A stretch of 57,447 bases of DNA from an uncultured candidate division WPS-2 bacterium (lineage in GTDB: Bacteria; Vulcanimicrobiota; Vulcanimicrobiia; Vulcanimicrobiales; Vulcanimicrobiaceae): NCBI GenBank assembly GCA_937927945.1, contig CALEYW010000060.1:1-57447 (forward strand), in the 5' to 3' direction. The position numbers and the translations under genes were made by a program. Below, one piece after another: positions 1 to 7,852 of the stretch. The notes beneath the pieces were generated by a model. The model had not been told where the DNA came from and ran no database searches. It saw only the letters and a program-made list of their open reading frames with translations. How positions within the stretch are numbered: position 1 is the first letter of the stretch; the number at the start of each line of letters is the position of its first letter.

Positions 1-413
1 CCCCCGCACCCCACGCGAGCGTCCAGATCGGTCCGAAGGGCGGAGTGCACCGCGCGCACCCAGCCGGCCGCATCGCCGGCGATCCCCTGCATCTCGAGGA
101 AGGCTCGTCCCAGCCCGTCGTCCTCGACGAGCGGCGAGGCCGCATCGAGCGCCTCGAGCACCTCCGCCCACACCCGCGCGTCGGCGGGGGGATCGTCGAA
201 CACGGTCCGCGCCTCGTTGGCCACCGCCTGGGCCTGCACGAGCGTCATCCCGGGCCGCACCCCCAGCGCCGCAGCCGTCAGCGTGCAGTCGACGACCCGC
301 CCGCGCTCGATCTTGTCGGCCAGGATCAGCGGCGCGCCGAGGTCGACCTCAGGCTTGGTGAGCCGAGCGACCGCAAGCCGAAAAGCGGGGATCCAAACGC
401 AGACGACCGGCAT
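1..413 (-). CDS. imuB: ImuB-like Y-family DNA polymerase homologue (5' part only)
   Basis: The reading frame enters from the left edge and is open for about 137 codons, so only the N-terminus is present. It begins MPVVCVWIPAFRLAVARL and continues with a segment resembling ERGRVVDCTLTAAALGVRPG and then SPLVEDDGLGRAFLEM. This is the pattern of ImuB/DinB-like proteins: the palm N-terminus, the AAxLGVRPGM helix and the SPxVE segment. ImuB is a catalytically inactive Y-family homologue that links ImuA, DnaE2 and the sliding clamp in SOS mutagenesis. The ATG at 413 was chosen because homology starts there and a LexA box lies 19 bases upstream. imuA lies 2.7 kb further on the same strand, so the usual imuA-imuB adjacency is broken. 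A full Y-family polymerase cannot be excluded without the rest of the gene. Confidence 0.8.
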   Translation of the reverse strand, partial: MPVVCVWIPAFRLAVARLTKPEVDLGAPLILADKIERGRVVDCTLTAAALGVRPGMTLVQAQAVANEARTVFDDPPADARVWAEVLEALDAASPLVEDDGLGRAFLEMQGIAGDAAGWVRAVHSALRTDLDARVGCG

Positions 414-431
414 AGGGGACGTTCACGATAG

Positions 432-445
432 CGAACATGCGTTCG
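432..445. promoter_or_regulatory. LexA/SOS box upstream of imuB
   Basis: The 14-mer CGAACATGCGTTCG fits the CGAAC-RNRY-GTTYG SOS box consensus of actinobacterial and Bacillus-type LexA. It lies 19 bases upstream of the imuB start codon, where LexA would cover the promoter. Seen directly; regulation is inferred from known SOS control of imuAB. Confidence 0.82.
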
Positions 446-468
446 ATTCGTCAAGTGCCGGATCGCTG

Positions 469-490
469 TCATCCTGAGCTCGTCGAAGGA
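469..490. repeat. Dispersed 'CCTGAGC-GTCGAAGG' repeat copy
   Basis: The stretch contains CCTGAGC followed by TCGTCGAAGGA. It resembles the copy at 3861-3879 (CCTGAGCCTGCCGAAGG) and, in reverse complement, the GACTCGCTCGGGGTGA stretch near 57347. Short elements of this form are scattered in many high-GC genomes. The family assignment is from pattern only. Confidence 0.5.
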
Positions 491-558
491 CCTTCGGTCG
501 CGGCCGAGCGGAGCATCGATTACGAATCCGACGCGCGATGAGGCGTGTCGGTGCCGGT

Positions 559-1254
559 ATGAAAATCGGCATCATCGGCGCCGGCAACATCGGCGGGACG
601 CTGACTCGGCGCTTTCGGGCGGTCGGACACGACGTTTCCGTCGCCAACTCGCGAGGACCGCAGACGCTTGCCGAACTCGCGCGGGAAACCGGCGCGAAGG
701 CGGTGTCGGTGCAGGACGCGGCGCGCAACAACGACGTCGTGATCGTGACGATCCCGGAGAAGAACATCCCGGATCTCCCGCAGGATCTCTTCGCAGGCGT
801 GCCCGCCGGCGTCGTCGTCGTCGACACCGGCAACTACTATCCGCAACAGCGTGACGGCCGCATCGAGGGCATCGAGTCCGGAACGACCGAGAGCCGGTGG
901 GTGGAGCAGCGCCTGGGCCGCCTCGTGGTGAAGGCGTTCAACAACATCTACGCGCAGCATCTGCTCGAGTTCGGCAAGCCTGCCGGCAGCGCGGGGCGTA
1001 TCGCACTTCCGGTCGCCGGTGACGACGCGAACGCGAAAGCCACGGTCATGCGGCTCATCGACGAGATCGGCTTCGACGCCGTAGACGCCGGTGGCCTCGA
1101 CGATTCGTGGCGGCAGCAGCCGGGGACGCCGGTCTATACGAAGGATCGCGATGCCGAGGGCGTGCGGCGCGGCCTCGCGGAAGCGCAACAGGAGCGCACT
1201 CCGGCGTGGCGCGGGACCGCGAAGAGCCCGGGCAATTTCAACCAGCCTGCCTGA
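559..1254 (+). CDS. NADPH-dependent F420 reductase-like / NAD(P)-binding oxidoreductase
   Basis: The protein is 231 residues. It opens with MKIGIIGAGNIGGTL, a Rossmann GxGxxG at residues 7-12, as in the NADP oxidoreductase, coenzyme F420-dependent family (FNO-like, also found in YrfB- and STEAP-like reductases). KAFNNIYAQHL at mid-length and the GDDANAK segment near residue 155 are also typical of this family, whose KxFN motif helps shape the substrate pocket. An ATG at 538 is in frame, but homology begins at 559. It would move hydride between NADPH and an unidentified partner. No F420 synthesis genes lie in this window, so F420 as cofactor is unproven. Confidence 0.8.
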   Translation: MKIGIIGAGNIGGTLTRRFRAVGHDVSVANSRGPQTLAELARETGAKAVSVQDAARNNDVVIVTIPEKNIPDLPQDLFAGVPAGVVVVDTGNYYPQQRDGRIEGIESGTTESRWVEQRLGRLVVKAFNNIYAQHLLEFGKPAGSAGRIALPVAGDDANAKATVMRLIDEIGFDAVDAGGLDDSWRQQPGTPVYTKDRDAEGVRRGLAEAQQERTPAWRGTAKSPGNFNQPA

Positions 1255-1333
1255 CGTCGGTCATGCGGCCCGCATGAGTGAGAAGTCCACTCGAGCGGGA
1301 GGGACTCTTCTCCGCTTCCGGTAGACGGCAGCG

Positions 1334-2101
1334 GTGAAGATCGCGGTGACCGGTGCGGCGGGAACGATCGGGCGGAGACTGTGCGCGGACCTCGCACGTG
1401 ATCACGAGGTCGTCGGAATCGACCTGCGCGATGCCGGTGTCATCGCGGACGTGCAAGATCTCGACGCGCTCGTCGCCGCGTTCGAGGGCTGTGAGACGGT
1501 CGTCCACCTCGCCGGCGTCGTCTCGGTCACCACGTCGTGGGAAGACACGCACGGTCCCAACATCGCAGGCACGTACAACACCTTCGAAGCGGCGCGTCGC
1601 GCCGGCGTGCGGCGGGTGATCTTCGCGAGTTCCAACCACGCCGTCGGACGCTACGAGATCGAGAACCTGCCGCACATCTACGAGCCCGGCTTCGGACTGG
1701 TCGTGCGGACCGACGGACCGTATCGTCCCGACGGCTTGTACGGCGTGTGGAAAGCGTTCGGCGAAACGCTCGGGCGGTATTACAGCGAGACGTTCGGCTT
1801 GCAGGTGACGTGCGTGCGGATCGGCTCGATCACCGCGATCGATCGTCCCGACGATCCCAGTGTCGCCGAATCGTCGGGCTGGCTCGGCTTGAGCGTGGAG
1901 CAGAAGTTCGCGCGCTACGCCGCGACGTGGATGTCGCAGCGCGATTTCGCGCGGCTGGTACGCGCGATCGTGGCGCGTGACGTTCCGTACGCGATCGTCT
2001 ACGGCGTCGGCGACAATGCGACGCGCTTCTGGGATCTCGAACCGGGCCGCGCGATCTTCGGCTTCTGGCCCCTCGACGGCACGCGCGAACGAAGTTCGTA
2101 G
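1334..2101 (+). CDS. NAD-dependent epimerase/dehydratase, uronate dehydrogenase-like
   Basis: The protein is 255 residues and a member of the extended SDR family. The nucleotide-binding TGAAGTIG lies at residues 6-13. FASSNHAVG supplies the serine near 99-100, and YGVWK gives Tyr136 and Lys140 of the YxxxK active site. The SSNHAVG and YGVWK motifs and the overall length match uronate dehydrogenase and related sugar-acid oxidoreductases. Start is GTG at 1334, directly before MKIAVTGA. It lies about 80 bases after the preceding reductase on the same strand and may be co-transcribed. The substrate cannot be read from sequence. Confidence 0.8.
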   Translation: MKIAVTGAAGTIGRRLCADLARDHEVVGIDLRDAGVIADVQDLDALVAAFEGCETVVHLAGVVSVTTSWEDTHGPNIAGTYNTFEAARRAGVRRVIFASSNHAVGRYEIENLPHIYEPGFGLVVRTDGPYRPDGLYGVWKAFGETLGRYYSETFGLQVTCVRIGSITAIDRPDDPSVAESSGWLGLSVEQKFARYAATWMSQRDFARLVRAIVARDVPYAIVYGVGDNATRFWDLEPGRAIFGFWPLDGTRERSS

Positions 2102-2170
2102 CGCGGAGTGCAGTCGAGCGGTCGCCTTGCGAGGGTGAAATACCCCTCGCGTGCGCTCCGTTGAGGGATC

Positions 2171-2632
2171 ATGCTGCTGCACGCGTTCGTCCTCGCCGCC
2201 TTCGTTCTGCCCACCTACGGACCGCTCACCGGGTCCGCGTCGACGACCCCGCCGGGGATGCGGATCCCCGTCTCGTCGACCGAAGCGCTGATCGTGAACT
2301 CCGGCTCGACCAACACGGCCGGATATCGCTTGCGGGTGGCGACCAGCGGCTGGACGACGCTGCAGCAAGGCGACGTCGCGCTGCGCAAGCACGTCGCCGC
2401 GCACCTCGTCCAGCGGCTGTTCGCCGATTTGCGCGCGGCCGGTCCGCTCGACGAGCTCGCCGTGCATCCGTGCATGAAGAGCGCGTCGTTCGGAACCTCG
2501 ATGGTCATCGTCTATCGCGGCAAGACCTCACCCGACATCTCGTGCCCCGGAACGTCGCGAACGCTCCAGCAGGACGCGCTCGCGCTGGCCGACGCCGCCG
2601 GCGTCTCGCTCATGGCGCGACCGCTGCCGTAG
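2171..2632 (+). CDS. Small exported protein of unknown function
   Basis: The protein is 153 residues. The N-terminus MLLHAFVLAAFVLPTYG is a short hydrophobic segment that could act as a signal peptide. The mature part has two cysteines (in HPCMKS and ISCPGT) that could form a disulfide. There is a weakly amphipathic region around DVALRKHVAAHLVQRLF. I do not recognise a family. The codon use is typical of the region and no competing frame is better. The gene is monocistronic by spacing, with about 140 bases before the next gene on the same strand. Confidence 0.6.
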   Translation: MLLHAFVLAAFVLPTYGPLTGSASTTPPGMRIPVSSTEALIVNSGSTNTAGYRLRVATSGWTTLQQGDVALRKHVAAHLVQRLFADLRAAGPLDELAVHPCMKSASFGTSMVIVYRGKTSPDISCPGTSRTLQQDALALADAAGVSLMARPLP

Positions 2633-2776
2633 CTCCCGCGAGCCGAATATGAGATCGCACTAAGAGAGCGGTGAACGTTCGCTGAGACCCTAGTGCATTC
2701 GCGCGTGCCGCTGCGTAGGATGACTGCACGGAACTTCGTTCCACCGCATTCATACCGCAATCATCTGGAGGCACCG

Positions 2777-3103
2777 ATGTTCTTCACCAAAACTCTCGTC
2801 GCGACCGCACTCCTCGCCGCCTTCGTCGCCCCGCTCGCCGCGAGTGCCGACGGTCACGTCGAACAGCGCGTCGACAATCAGCAGCACCGCATCAACCAAG
2901 GCGTGCGGAACGGTTCGCTGACGTACGGCGAGTACCACCGGCTCGACAACGGCCTCGACCACATCCAGGGACAGCGCGCCCGCGACCTGCGCCGCAACGA
3001 CGGTCATCTGACGTCGGGCCAATACCGCCAGCTCAACCGCGAGCAGAACCGTCTCTCCGACCGCATCTACTTCGACAAGCACAACCGCCCGCACCAGCAC
3101 TAG
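2777..3103 (+). CDS. Small secreted, helix-repeat protein
   Basis: The protein is 108 residues, with a clear signal peptide (MFFTKTLVATALLAAFVAPLAASA, cleavage after ASA). The mature part has two related segments: QRVDNQQHRINQGVRNGSLT, and later QRARDLRRNDGHLTSGQYRQL. Each pairs a charged helix with an NGSLT/DGHLT turn. This layout is seen in small periplasmic repeat proteins of unknown role. The start is set by a GGAGG Shine-Dalgarno six bases upstream of ATG 2777. It converges on imuA, with stops 5 bases apart. Function is unknown; envelope stress or a metal/polyanion-binding role would be speculation. Confidence 0.75.
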   Translation: MFFTKTLVATALLAAFVAPLAASADGHVEQRVDNQQHRINQGVRNGSLTYGEYHRLDNGLDHIQGQRARDLRRNDGHLTSGQYRQLNREQNRLSDRIYFDKHNRPHQH

Positions 3104-3107
3104 TCCT

Positions 3108-3893
3108 TTAGACCGAGGAGACGCGGGCCGGGGACAGCCTGACTTCTAAAAGAATGTGCTCGCGCAGATCGACCGGTGCCGGACGATCCTCGAACCCCTC
3201 GCATCGCACCAGCGCGTCGCCCACCGGGGCGGCGCGTTTGTGTTTGCGCACGATCGCGCGCAGATCGAATCCGGCCAGCTCGCTGAGGTGACCGGCCGGG
3301 CCGTTCCAGCGCACCCGCTCGAGTGCCGTCTCGAGGCGCACCGAGGCGAAGTAGCGCAGCTCCGCCGACGCCTCATCGCCGAGGGCGATCAGCAGAACGT
3401 TGGCGCGATGGGCTTGGCTCGCCAGCCGCGTCCACATCGCCGAGCCGGTGCCGCGCCCGCTGGGGAGCGTCGGGATGACGACGACCGTGAACGCGCCCGA
3501 GCGCACCACGATGTCGGCCGCCCGCGCCGCGGCGACCGGCTCGCTCACCGGGACCAGCAGCAGCCGCTCGAGCCGCACGCCGGCCGCCGCCAGCGCGGGC
3601 GGGAAGAGGTCGACCCCGATCAGCGCCCCCAGGCCGCGCCGGGTCGCGGCGGCGAGCAGCCGTGCCGCCAGCGTGCTGCGGCCGGAACTGGGCGGACCCT
3701 CGAGCGTCCCGATCGTGCCGCGCGGGAAACCGCCGCCGAGCGCGGCGTCGAGGTCGGCCAATTCCGTGCGCACCAGCGCTTCGTCGCCCAGCGCGAAGGC
3801 CGCCGCAGTCGCCTCGCGGTGATCGCGATTGAGCCGCTCGCGCAGCGCCGCGAATGCTTGTCCTGAGCCTGCCGAAGGGGCGGGGACGGCCAT
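3108..3893 (-). CDS. imuA: ImuA, RecA-like SOS mutagenesis protein
   Basis: The protein is 261 residues. TELADLDAALGGGFPRGTI near residue 45 leads into a Walker-A-like GPPSSGRSTL, in which Arg replaces the usual Lys; that degenerate P-loop is common in the ImuA/SulA-related RecA-like family. The rest follows a RecA core without DNA-loop motifs. ImuA works with ImuB and DnaE2 in damage-induced translesion synthesis. The ATG at 3893 lies 16 bases from a perfect LexA palindrome. Codons 5-12 (APSAGSGQ) coincide with a dispersed repeat element, so the extreme N-terminus may be an insertion. imuB is not adjacent but lies at the left edge, and dnaE2 is not seen. Confidence 0.85.
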   Translation of the reverse strand: MAVPAPSAGSGQAFAALRERLNRDHREATAAAFALGDEALVRTELADLDAALGGGFPRGTIGTLEGPPSSGRSTLAARLLAAATRRGLGALIGVDLFPPALAAAGVRLERLLLVPVSEPVAAARAADIVVRSGAFTVVVIPTLPSGRGTGSAMWTRLASQAHRANVLLIALGDEASAELRYFASVRLETALERVRWNGPAGHLSELAGFDLRAIVRKHKRAAPVGDALVRCEGFEDRPAPVDLREHILLEVRLSPARVSSV

Positions 3894-4162
3894 GGGACGC
3901 CGATCGTATCGAACACATGTTCGATTGTCAATGAGCGCTCAGCCGCTCGGAGTTCCGCGACCGTCACTCTCGCGTTGGCCGCGATCGCCAGAAGCGTTTT
4001 GAGCCTGAGTATCTTCGTGGAATGAAGAGGGACGGTCGTCGCGCGTCCATCGGGGTGCTTGTAGCGGGCGTGCGAACCTTTTTGACGCGTACGAAGGAAG
4101 CCGAGCCGCGACAGGGCTCGCTCGACCTGCGCAGACGTCATCCTTGGAGTTCGTTCGCTCAT
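3620..4162 (-). CDS. hicA: HicA-family mRNA interferase domain with run-on C-terminus
   Basis: The first ~75 residues are a HicA (YcfA) fold: VERALSRLGFLRTRQKGSHA, then RYKHPDGRATTVPLHSTK, then a helix ending VTVAELRAAE. The His in KGSHARY is the family's catalytic histidine. HicA cleaves mRNA and is neutralised by HicB. Normal HicA ends about where TVAELRA occurs. Here no stop follows, and the frame runs through the imuA LexA box and some 270 bases of imuA in another frame, giving 180 residues. The stop has probably been lost by rearrangement. Start 4162 was preferred for a GAAGAG stretch upstream; 4141 is possible. The hicB gene upstream is frameshifted, so the locus looks inactive. Confidence 0.6.
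   Translation of the reverse strand: MSERTPRMTSAQVERALSRLGFLRTRQKGSHARYKHPDGRATTVPLHSTKILRLKTLLAIAANARVTVAELRAAERSLTIEHVFDTIGVPWPSPPLRQAQDKHSRRCASGSIAITARRLRRPSRWATKRWCARNWPTSTPRSAAVSRAARSGRSRVRPVPAAARWRHGCSPPRPGAAWGR
3861..3879. repeat. Dispersed repeat copy inside the start of imuA
   Basis: TCCTGAGCCTGCCGAAGGG on the plus strand is related to the element at 469-490. It encodes part of the low-complexity PSAGSGQ stretch at the ImuA N-terminus. This suggests the repeat was captured in frame, or that translation really begins further in. Confidence 0.5.
3909..3924. promoter_or_regulatory. LexA/SOS box upstream of imuA
   Basis: TCGAACACATGTTCGA is a perfect 16-base dyad and contains CGAACACATGTTCG, an exact match to the Gram-positive-type SOS box. 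It lies 16 bases upstream of the imuA ATG, as expected for LexA repression of imuA. It also lies inside the open frame extending from the hicA domain. Confidence 0.88.
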
Positions 4163-4283
4163 CGCTCTGCTCTTCACGCTGCTGCACCGGCAGCGCAAGA
4201 TGGCGAGAGGAACCTCTTGGAAATCCCTCGTCACGCAGACGAGAGATTGCTCTACGGCGCTCGTCGAGGCGAAGAGAATCCTC

Positions 4284-4519
4284 TTACACGAGGATCTCGA
4301 CGTGCTCGATCTGGATCTCGCCGATTTGGAGGGGCGGTATTTCGCCGTCCGCCGCCATCGCTTCGAGCGCCAGGGCGATCGCCTCGCGCGCGTTCGCCAG
4401 CGCCTCGTCTCGGGTATCGCCCTCGGTGACTACGGACGGATCGCCGGGACGGTGACGGTGAACCCGCCGTCGGGGTCAGGGTCGAGCAGGACGGTGTATC
4501 GCAATGACTGCGCCACCAT
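4284..4519 (-). pseudogene. hicB: HicB-family antitoxin, frameshifted
   Basis: From ATG 4519 the frame reads MVAQSLRYTVLLDPDPDGG, continues FTVTVPAI and stops two codons later. In the next frame it resumes as GDPSVVTEGDTRDEALAN, AREAIALALEAMAADGE, and so on to EHVEILV and a TAA. The two halves together form a classic HicB N-terminal domain. The span is 236 bases; adding one C to the CCC run at 4445-4447 (plus-strand GGG) joins the halves into an intact 78-residue protein. A homopolymer sequencing or assembly error is a real alternative to a true mutation. It sits upstream of hicA on the same strand. Confidence 0.72.
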
Positions 4520-4647
4520 GCCACGGTTCCCGGCCGGTTCGGGTGCTCCTCGCCTCGCGGAGGCGCTCACGCACCCCGTTCACGACGACGGGACCCGGCC
4601 GCTAGGAAGGGACGCGGGGGCCGGGTGGGGATGAAGGCGGAGAGCCC

Positions 4648-5940
4648 GTGACCGCACTTCCAACGATCTCCGCTTCGGCGATACACGTCGCCCCGATCCG
4701 CTTTGTCGACCGCACGCTGGCCAATGGCTTGCGCGCGATCCTGGTTCCCGACAGCCGGGTTCCATCGGTGGCGATCAACGTCGCGTATCGCGTCGGCGGC
4801 AAGGACGATCCGCTCGGACGCTCCGGCTTCGCGCACCTCTTCGAGCACTTGATGTTCAAGGGCACCTCGAGCACCGCGCCCGAGACGATCGACCGGCTGA
4901 CCGAAGACGTCGGCGGTTTCAACAACGCCTTCACCTCGGAAGACATCACCAACTACTACGAGGTCGTGCCGTCGAACCACCTCGAGCGATTGCTGTGGGC
5001 CGAAGCGGACCGGCTCGCGTCGCTGACGGTGAACGAGGCGAACTTCGCGACCGAGCGCGACGTCGTGATCGGTGAGTACGATCAGCGCATCCTGGCCGAA
5101 CCGTACGGAATGCTCGACGAGCTGGTCAATCGCGAAGCGTACACGCTGCACCCGTACCGGCGCGGCGTGATCGGCAGTCCGGCGGAACTCAACGCCGCCG
5201 CGCTCGAGGACGTCGTCGCGTTTCACGCGACGTACTACCGTCCCGACAACGCCGTGCTGGTGGTCGCCGGCGATCTCGACGTCGACGAGACGTCACGCTG
5301 GATCGACCGGTACTTCGGGTCGATCGCGACGCCGCGGGCGCCGATTCCGCGCGTGCTCGTGGCCGAACCGGTGCAGACGGCCGAGCGCACGTACACGCAT
5401 CGCGCCGCCAACGTGCCGCTCGCGGCGGCGGAAGAGGCCTATCACATTCCGTCCGCCTCGCATCCAGACGCCGCGGCGCTCGACGTGCTCGAAGCGCTGC
5501 TCGGCGCGGGCCGGTCCTCACGGCTCTACACCGCGCTGATCTACGACAAGCAGCTCGCGACGAGCGCCTGGGCGTCGGCGGATCTGCGCGAGCAGCCGGG
5601 ACTCTTCGGAGCGCGCGTGACGTGCGCGCGCGGGGTGGCGCTCGCCGATGCGCGCGCCGCACTGGCGGTTGAACTCGAGCGGGTTCGCACCGAGCCGCCG
5701 TCGCCGGCGGAACTGGCGCGCGTGCAGACGCAGATCGCCAGTGCCCTGGTGCGTTCGCGACAGACGGCGAGCGGAATCGCGCTCGCGCTGGTGCATGCGA
5801 CGACGGAACGCGGCGATCCGGGCGCGGTGAACGCCGACCTCGATCGCTACCTCGCGGTCACGGCCGGCGACGTCATGCGGGTCGCGCAGACGTACCTGCG
5901 CGCGGAGAATCGCACCGTCATCGAGTACCTGCCGCTGTGA
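4648..5940 (+). CDS. M16 zinc peptidase (insulinase family), catalytic subunit
   Basis: The protein is 430 residues. The inverted zinc motif HLFEH lies at residues 63-67 within RSGFAHLFEHLMFKG. The downstream NEANFATERDVVIGEYDQR region supplies the distal glutamate. The C-terminal half is the second M16 domain. Such proteins work as heterodimers that clamp and cleave peptides. The GTG at 4648 is preceded by a purine-rich GGCGGAGAG. The next gene starts inside its stop codon (GTGA overlap) and encodes a non-catalytic M16 partner, so the pair is translationally coupled and should form one two-subunit peptidase. No signal peptide is evident. Confidence 0.92.
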   Translation: MTALPTISASAIHVAPIRFVDRTLANGLRAILVPDSRVPSVAINVAYRVGGKDDPLGRSGFAHLFEHLMFKGTSSTAPETIDRLTEDVGGFNNAFTSEDITNYYEVVPSNHLERLLWAEADRLASLTVNEANFATERDVVIGEYDQRILAEPYGMLDELVNREAYTLHPYRRGVIGSPAELNAAALEDVVAFHATYYRPDNAVLVVAGDLDVDETSRWIDRYFGSIATPRAPIPRVLVAEPVQTAERTYTHRAANVPLAAAEEAYHIPSASHPDAAALDVLEALLGAGRSSRLYTALIYDKQLATSAWASADLREQPGLFGARVTCARGVALADARAALAVELERVRTEPPSPAELARVQTQIASALVRSRQTASGIALALVHATTERGDPGAVNADLDRYLAVTAGDVMRVAQTYLRAENRTVIEYLPL

Positions 5941-7313
5941 CCGCGTCGCATGCGATGCCGGTCGCCGGACCGCCGCGCGATGCCCTGCTTCCCGCGCCCG
6001 TCGAGCGCGTGCTCGACAATGGGCTGCGCGTCGTCGTCTTCGAACTGCGCAACCTGCCGCTGATCGCGGCGCAGCTCGTGATCCGCGCCGGCGGCGCCGC
6101 GGAGCACGAAGACGAGGCCGGGCTCTCGGCGCTGACCGCGGCGCTGATCACGCAGGGCACGACGGCGCGCGGTGCGACCGAACTCGCCGCGGCGATCGAC
6201 GCGCTCGGCGCGCGGCTCGACGCCGCCTCCGGCTACGATGCCTCGGTGGTGGGCGTCACCGCGACGACGCCGGCGTTTCCGCCCGCGTTCGCGCTGCTCA
6301 AGGAAGTCGTTCGGCAGCCGGCCTTCACGCCGCGCGAAGTGGAGCGCGTTCGCACGAAGTCGATCTCGGATCTTGCGCTGACGTACGCGAACCCGAGCGC
6401 CGTCGCACGCCTGACCGCGCAGCGCGTCGCGTACGGCGGCGCGCCGTACGGTCATCCGCTGGCCGGAACCGCGACGACGCTCGCCGCGCTGGGCCGCGAT
6501 CGGGTCGCGTGGTTTCACGAGCGGTTCTACCGCCCCGACGACGCGGTGCTGGTGATCGGCGGCGACATCAGTCCCGACGACGCGTTCGCATTGGTCGAAC
6601 GCGAGCTCGGCGAATGGCGTGCCGGCGATGCGGCACAGGCCGCGCGTCCCGACGGCGCGATCCCGCCGCCGCGGGCGCAGGTCGTCATCGTCGACAAGCC
6701 GGATTCCGGTCGCACCGCGCTCGTCGCCGGTCGCGTCACGATCCGGCGCAGTTCGCCCGACTACTACGCCGGCACGGTCGCGACGGCGGTGCTGTCCGGC
6801 TACAGCGGCCGCCTCAACCAGGAGATTCGCGTCAAGCGCGGGCTGTCGTACGGCGCGGGCGCGTCGCTGGGCGCACGCCGTCTGCCGGGATTGTTCACCG
6901 CGTCGACGCTGGTCGATCACGCGCGAGCGGTCGAAGCGACGGAGGTCACGCTCGCGACGCTGCGTTCGCTCGTCGACGCGCCGGCGACCGACGAGGATCT
7001 CGTCAAACGCAAAGCAACGGTGACCGGCGGGTTCTTCCGTTCGATCGAGACGATCGACGGAATCGCAGGCGCGCTCTCCGAACACGTCTTGTACGACGTT
7101 CCGCTCGACGAGCTCTCGCTCTACGCGCGTCGCGTGCAAGCGGTGGATGCCGAGGCGGTGCGCGCGTTCGCGGCGCGCGAGCTGATCGAAGACGATTTCA
7201 TCGTGCTGGTCGGCGACGCGTCGCGCTTCGCGGGCGAACTCGCGCGCACGCACCCGGTGCGCGTGATCCCCGGCGAGCAGCTCGACTTGGGATCGCCGAC
7301 GCTCGGCGTGTAG
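5937..7313 (+). CDS. M16 peptidase-like protein, non-catalytic partner
   Basis: The protein is 458 residues with the two-domain M16 fold: PVERVLDNGLRVVVFELRNL at the start and RFYRPDDAVLVIGGDI before the second half. Where the catalytic subunit has HxxEH this protein has EAGLSALTAAL, so it lacks zinc ligands. The C-terminal half keeps the R/Y substrate-binding region (VKRGLSYGAGA). This matches the inactive subunit of bacterial heterodimeric M16 peptidases. GTG 5937 overlaps the upstream stop by four bases; an ATG at 5950 is out of frame. Confidence 0.9.
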   Translation: MTASHAMPVAGPPRDALLPAPVERVLDNGLRVVVFELRNLPLIAAQLVIRAGGAAEHEDEAGLSALTAALITQGTTARGATELAAAIDALGARLDAASGYDASVVGVTATTPAFPPAFALLKEVVRQPAFTPREVERVRTKSISDLALTYANPSAVARLTAQRVAYGGAPYGHPLAGTATTLAALGRDRVAWFHERFYRPDDAVLVIGGDISPDDAFALVERELGEWRAGDAAQAARPDGAIPPPRAQVVIVDKPDSGRTALVAGRVTIRRSSPDYYAGTVATAVLSGYSGRLNQEIRVKRGLSYGAGASLGARRLPGLFTASTLVDHARAVEATEVTLATLRSLVDAPATDEDLVKRKATVTGGFFRSIETIDGIAGALSEHVLYDVPLDELSLYARRVQAVDAEAVRAFAARELIEDDFIVLVGDASRFAGELARTHPVRVIPGEQLDLGSPTLGV

Positions 7314-7385
7314 GAGTCCGCGCCCGTTCGGGGGACCCTGTTCTTCAGACTTGACGCCTGTTGATCGAGGCCATAGAATGGACAT

Positions 7386-7850
7386 ATGGCGCAGTCAAAG
7401 ACGCCAAAAGTCAGTTTCCTTGCTTTCGCCACGCCTACCGCAAGCGTCGGGCGGGTGCTGTTCCGCACGAGCGAACCGGCTCGCATTCGCGCGGCGATCG
7501 CCGGAGGGAAGATTCGCGCGTCGGCGCTTCGCGAGCTCCGCTTGACGTTGCAGCTGACCATAGAGGACGTCGCCGACGTGCTTGGGGTCTCGCCGCGCAC
7601 CATCGTGCGCAAGGAGCATGACAAAGACGCGACGCTTTCGCCGCCGGAGGCGGACCGGGCGTATCGCCTCGCGCGGATCGTCGACTTGGCGATCGAACTG
7701 ATCGGCGACCGCGACAAGGCAGTGGCGTGGATGCGAACACCGAACGCCTACCTCGGCGGTGAGACGCCGGTGCGCATGCTCGACACGGAAGTCGGCACCG
7801 ACTTGGTGACCGAGTCGCTCTCCGTCATTGCCTATGGCGGTGTTTCGTAA
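7386..7850 (+). CDS. Xre/MbcA/ParS-type antitoxin
   Basis: The protein is 154 residues. An Xre-like helix-turn-helix lies at residues 45-75 (LRLTLQLTIEDVADVLGVSP followed by RTIVRKE). After it comes a toxin-binding ParS/DUF2384-like domain: RAYRLARIVDLAIELIGDRD, then AVAWMRTPNAYLGGETPVRM and LDTEVGTDLV. These antitoxins repress their own promoter and block the partner's active site. The RES toxin follows after 2 bases. Start ATG 7386 follows a short untranslated stretch. Confidence 0.9.
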   Translation: MAQSKTPKVSFLAFATPTASVGRVLFRTSEPARIRAAIAGGKIRASALRELRLTLQLTIEDVADVLGVSPRTIVRKEHDKDATLSPPEADRAYRLARIVDLAIELIGDRDKAVAWMRTPNAYLGGETPVRMLDTEVGTDLVTESLSVIAYGGVS

Positions 7851-7852
7851 GA

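Noticed and set aside
4551..4565. GC-rich hairpin CGCCTC-GCG-GAGGCG upstream of the M16 gene
   Set aside because: No T tail on either strand and no nearby gene end that needs it; such palindromes are frequent at this GC content.
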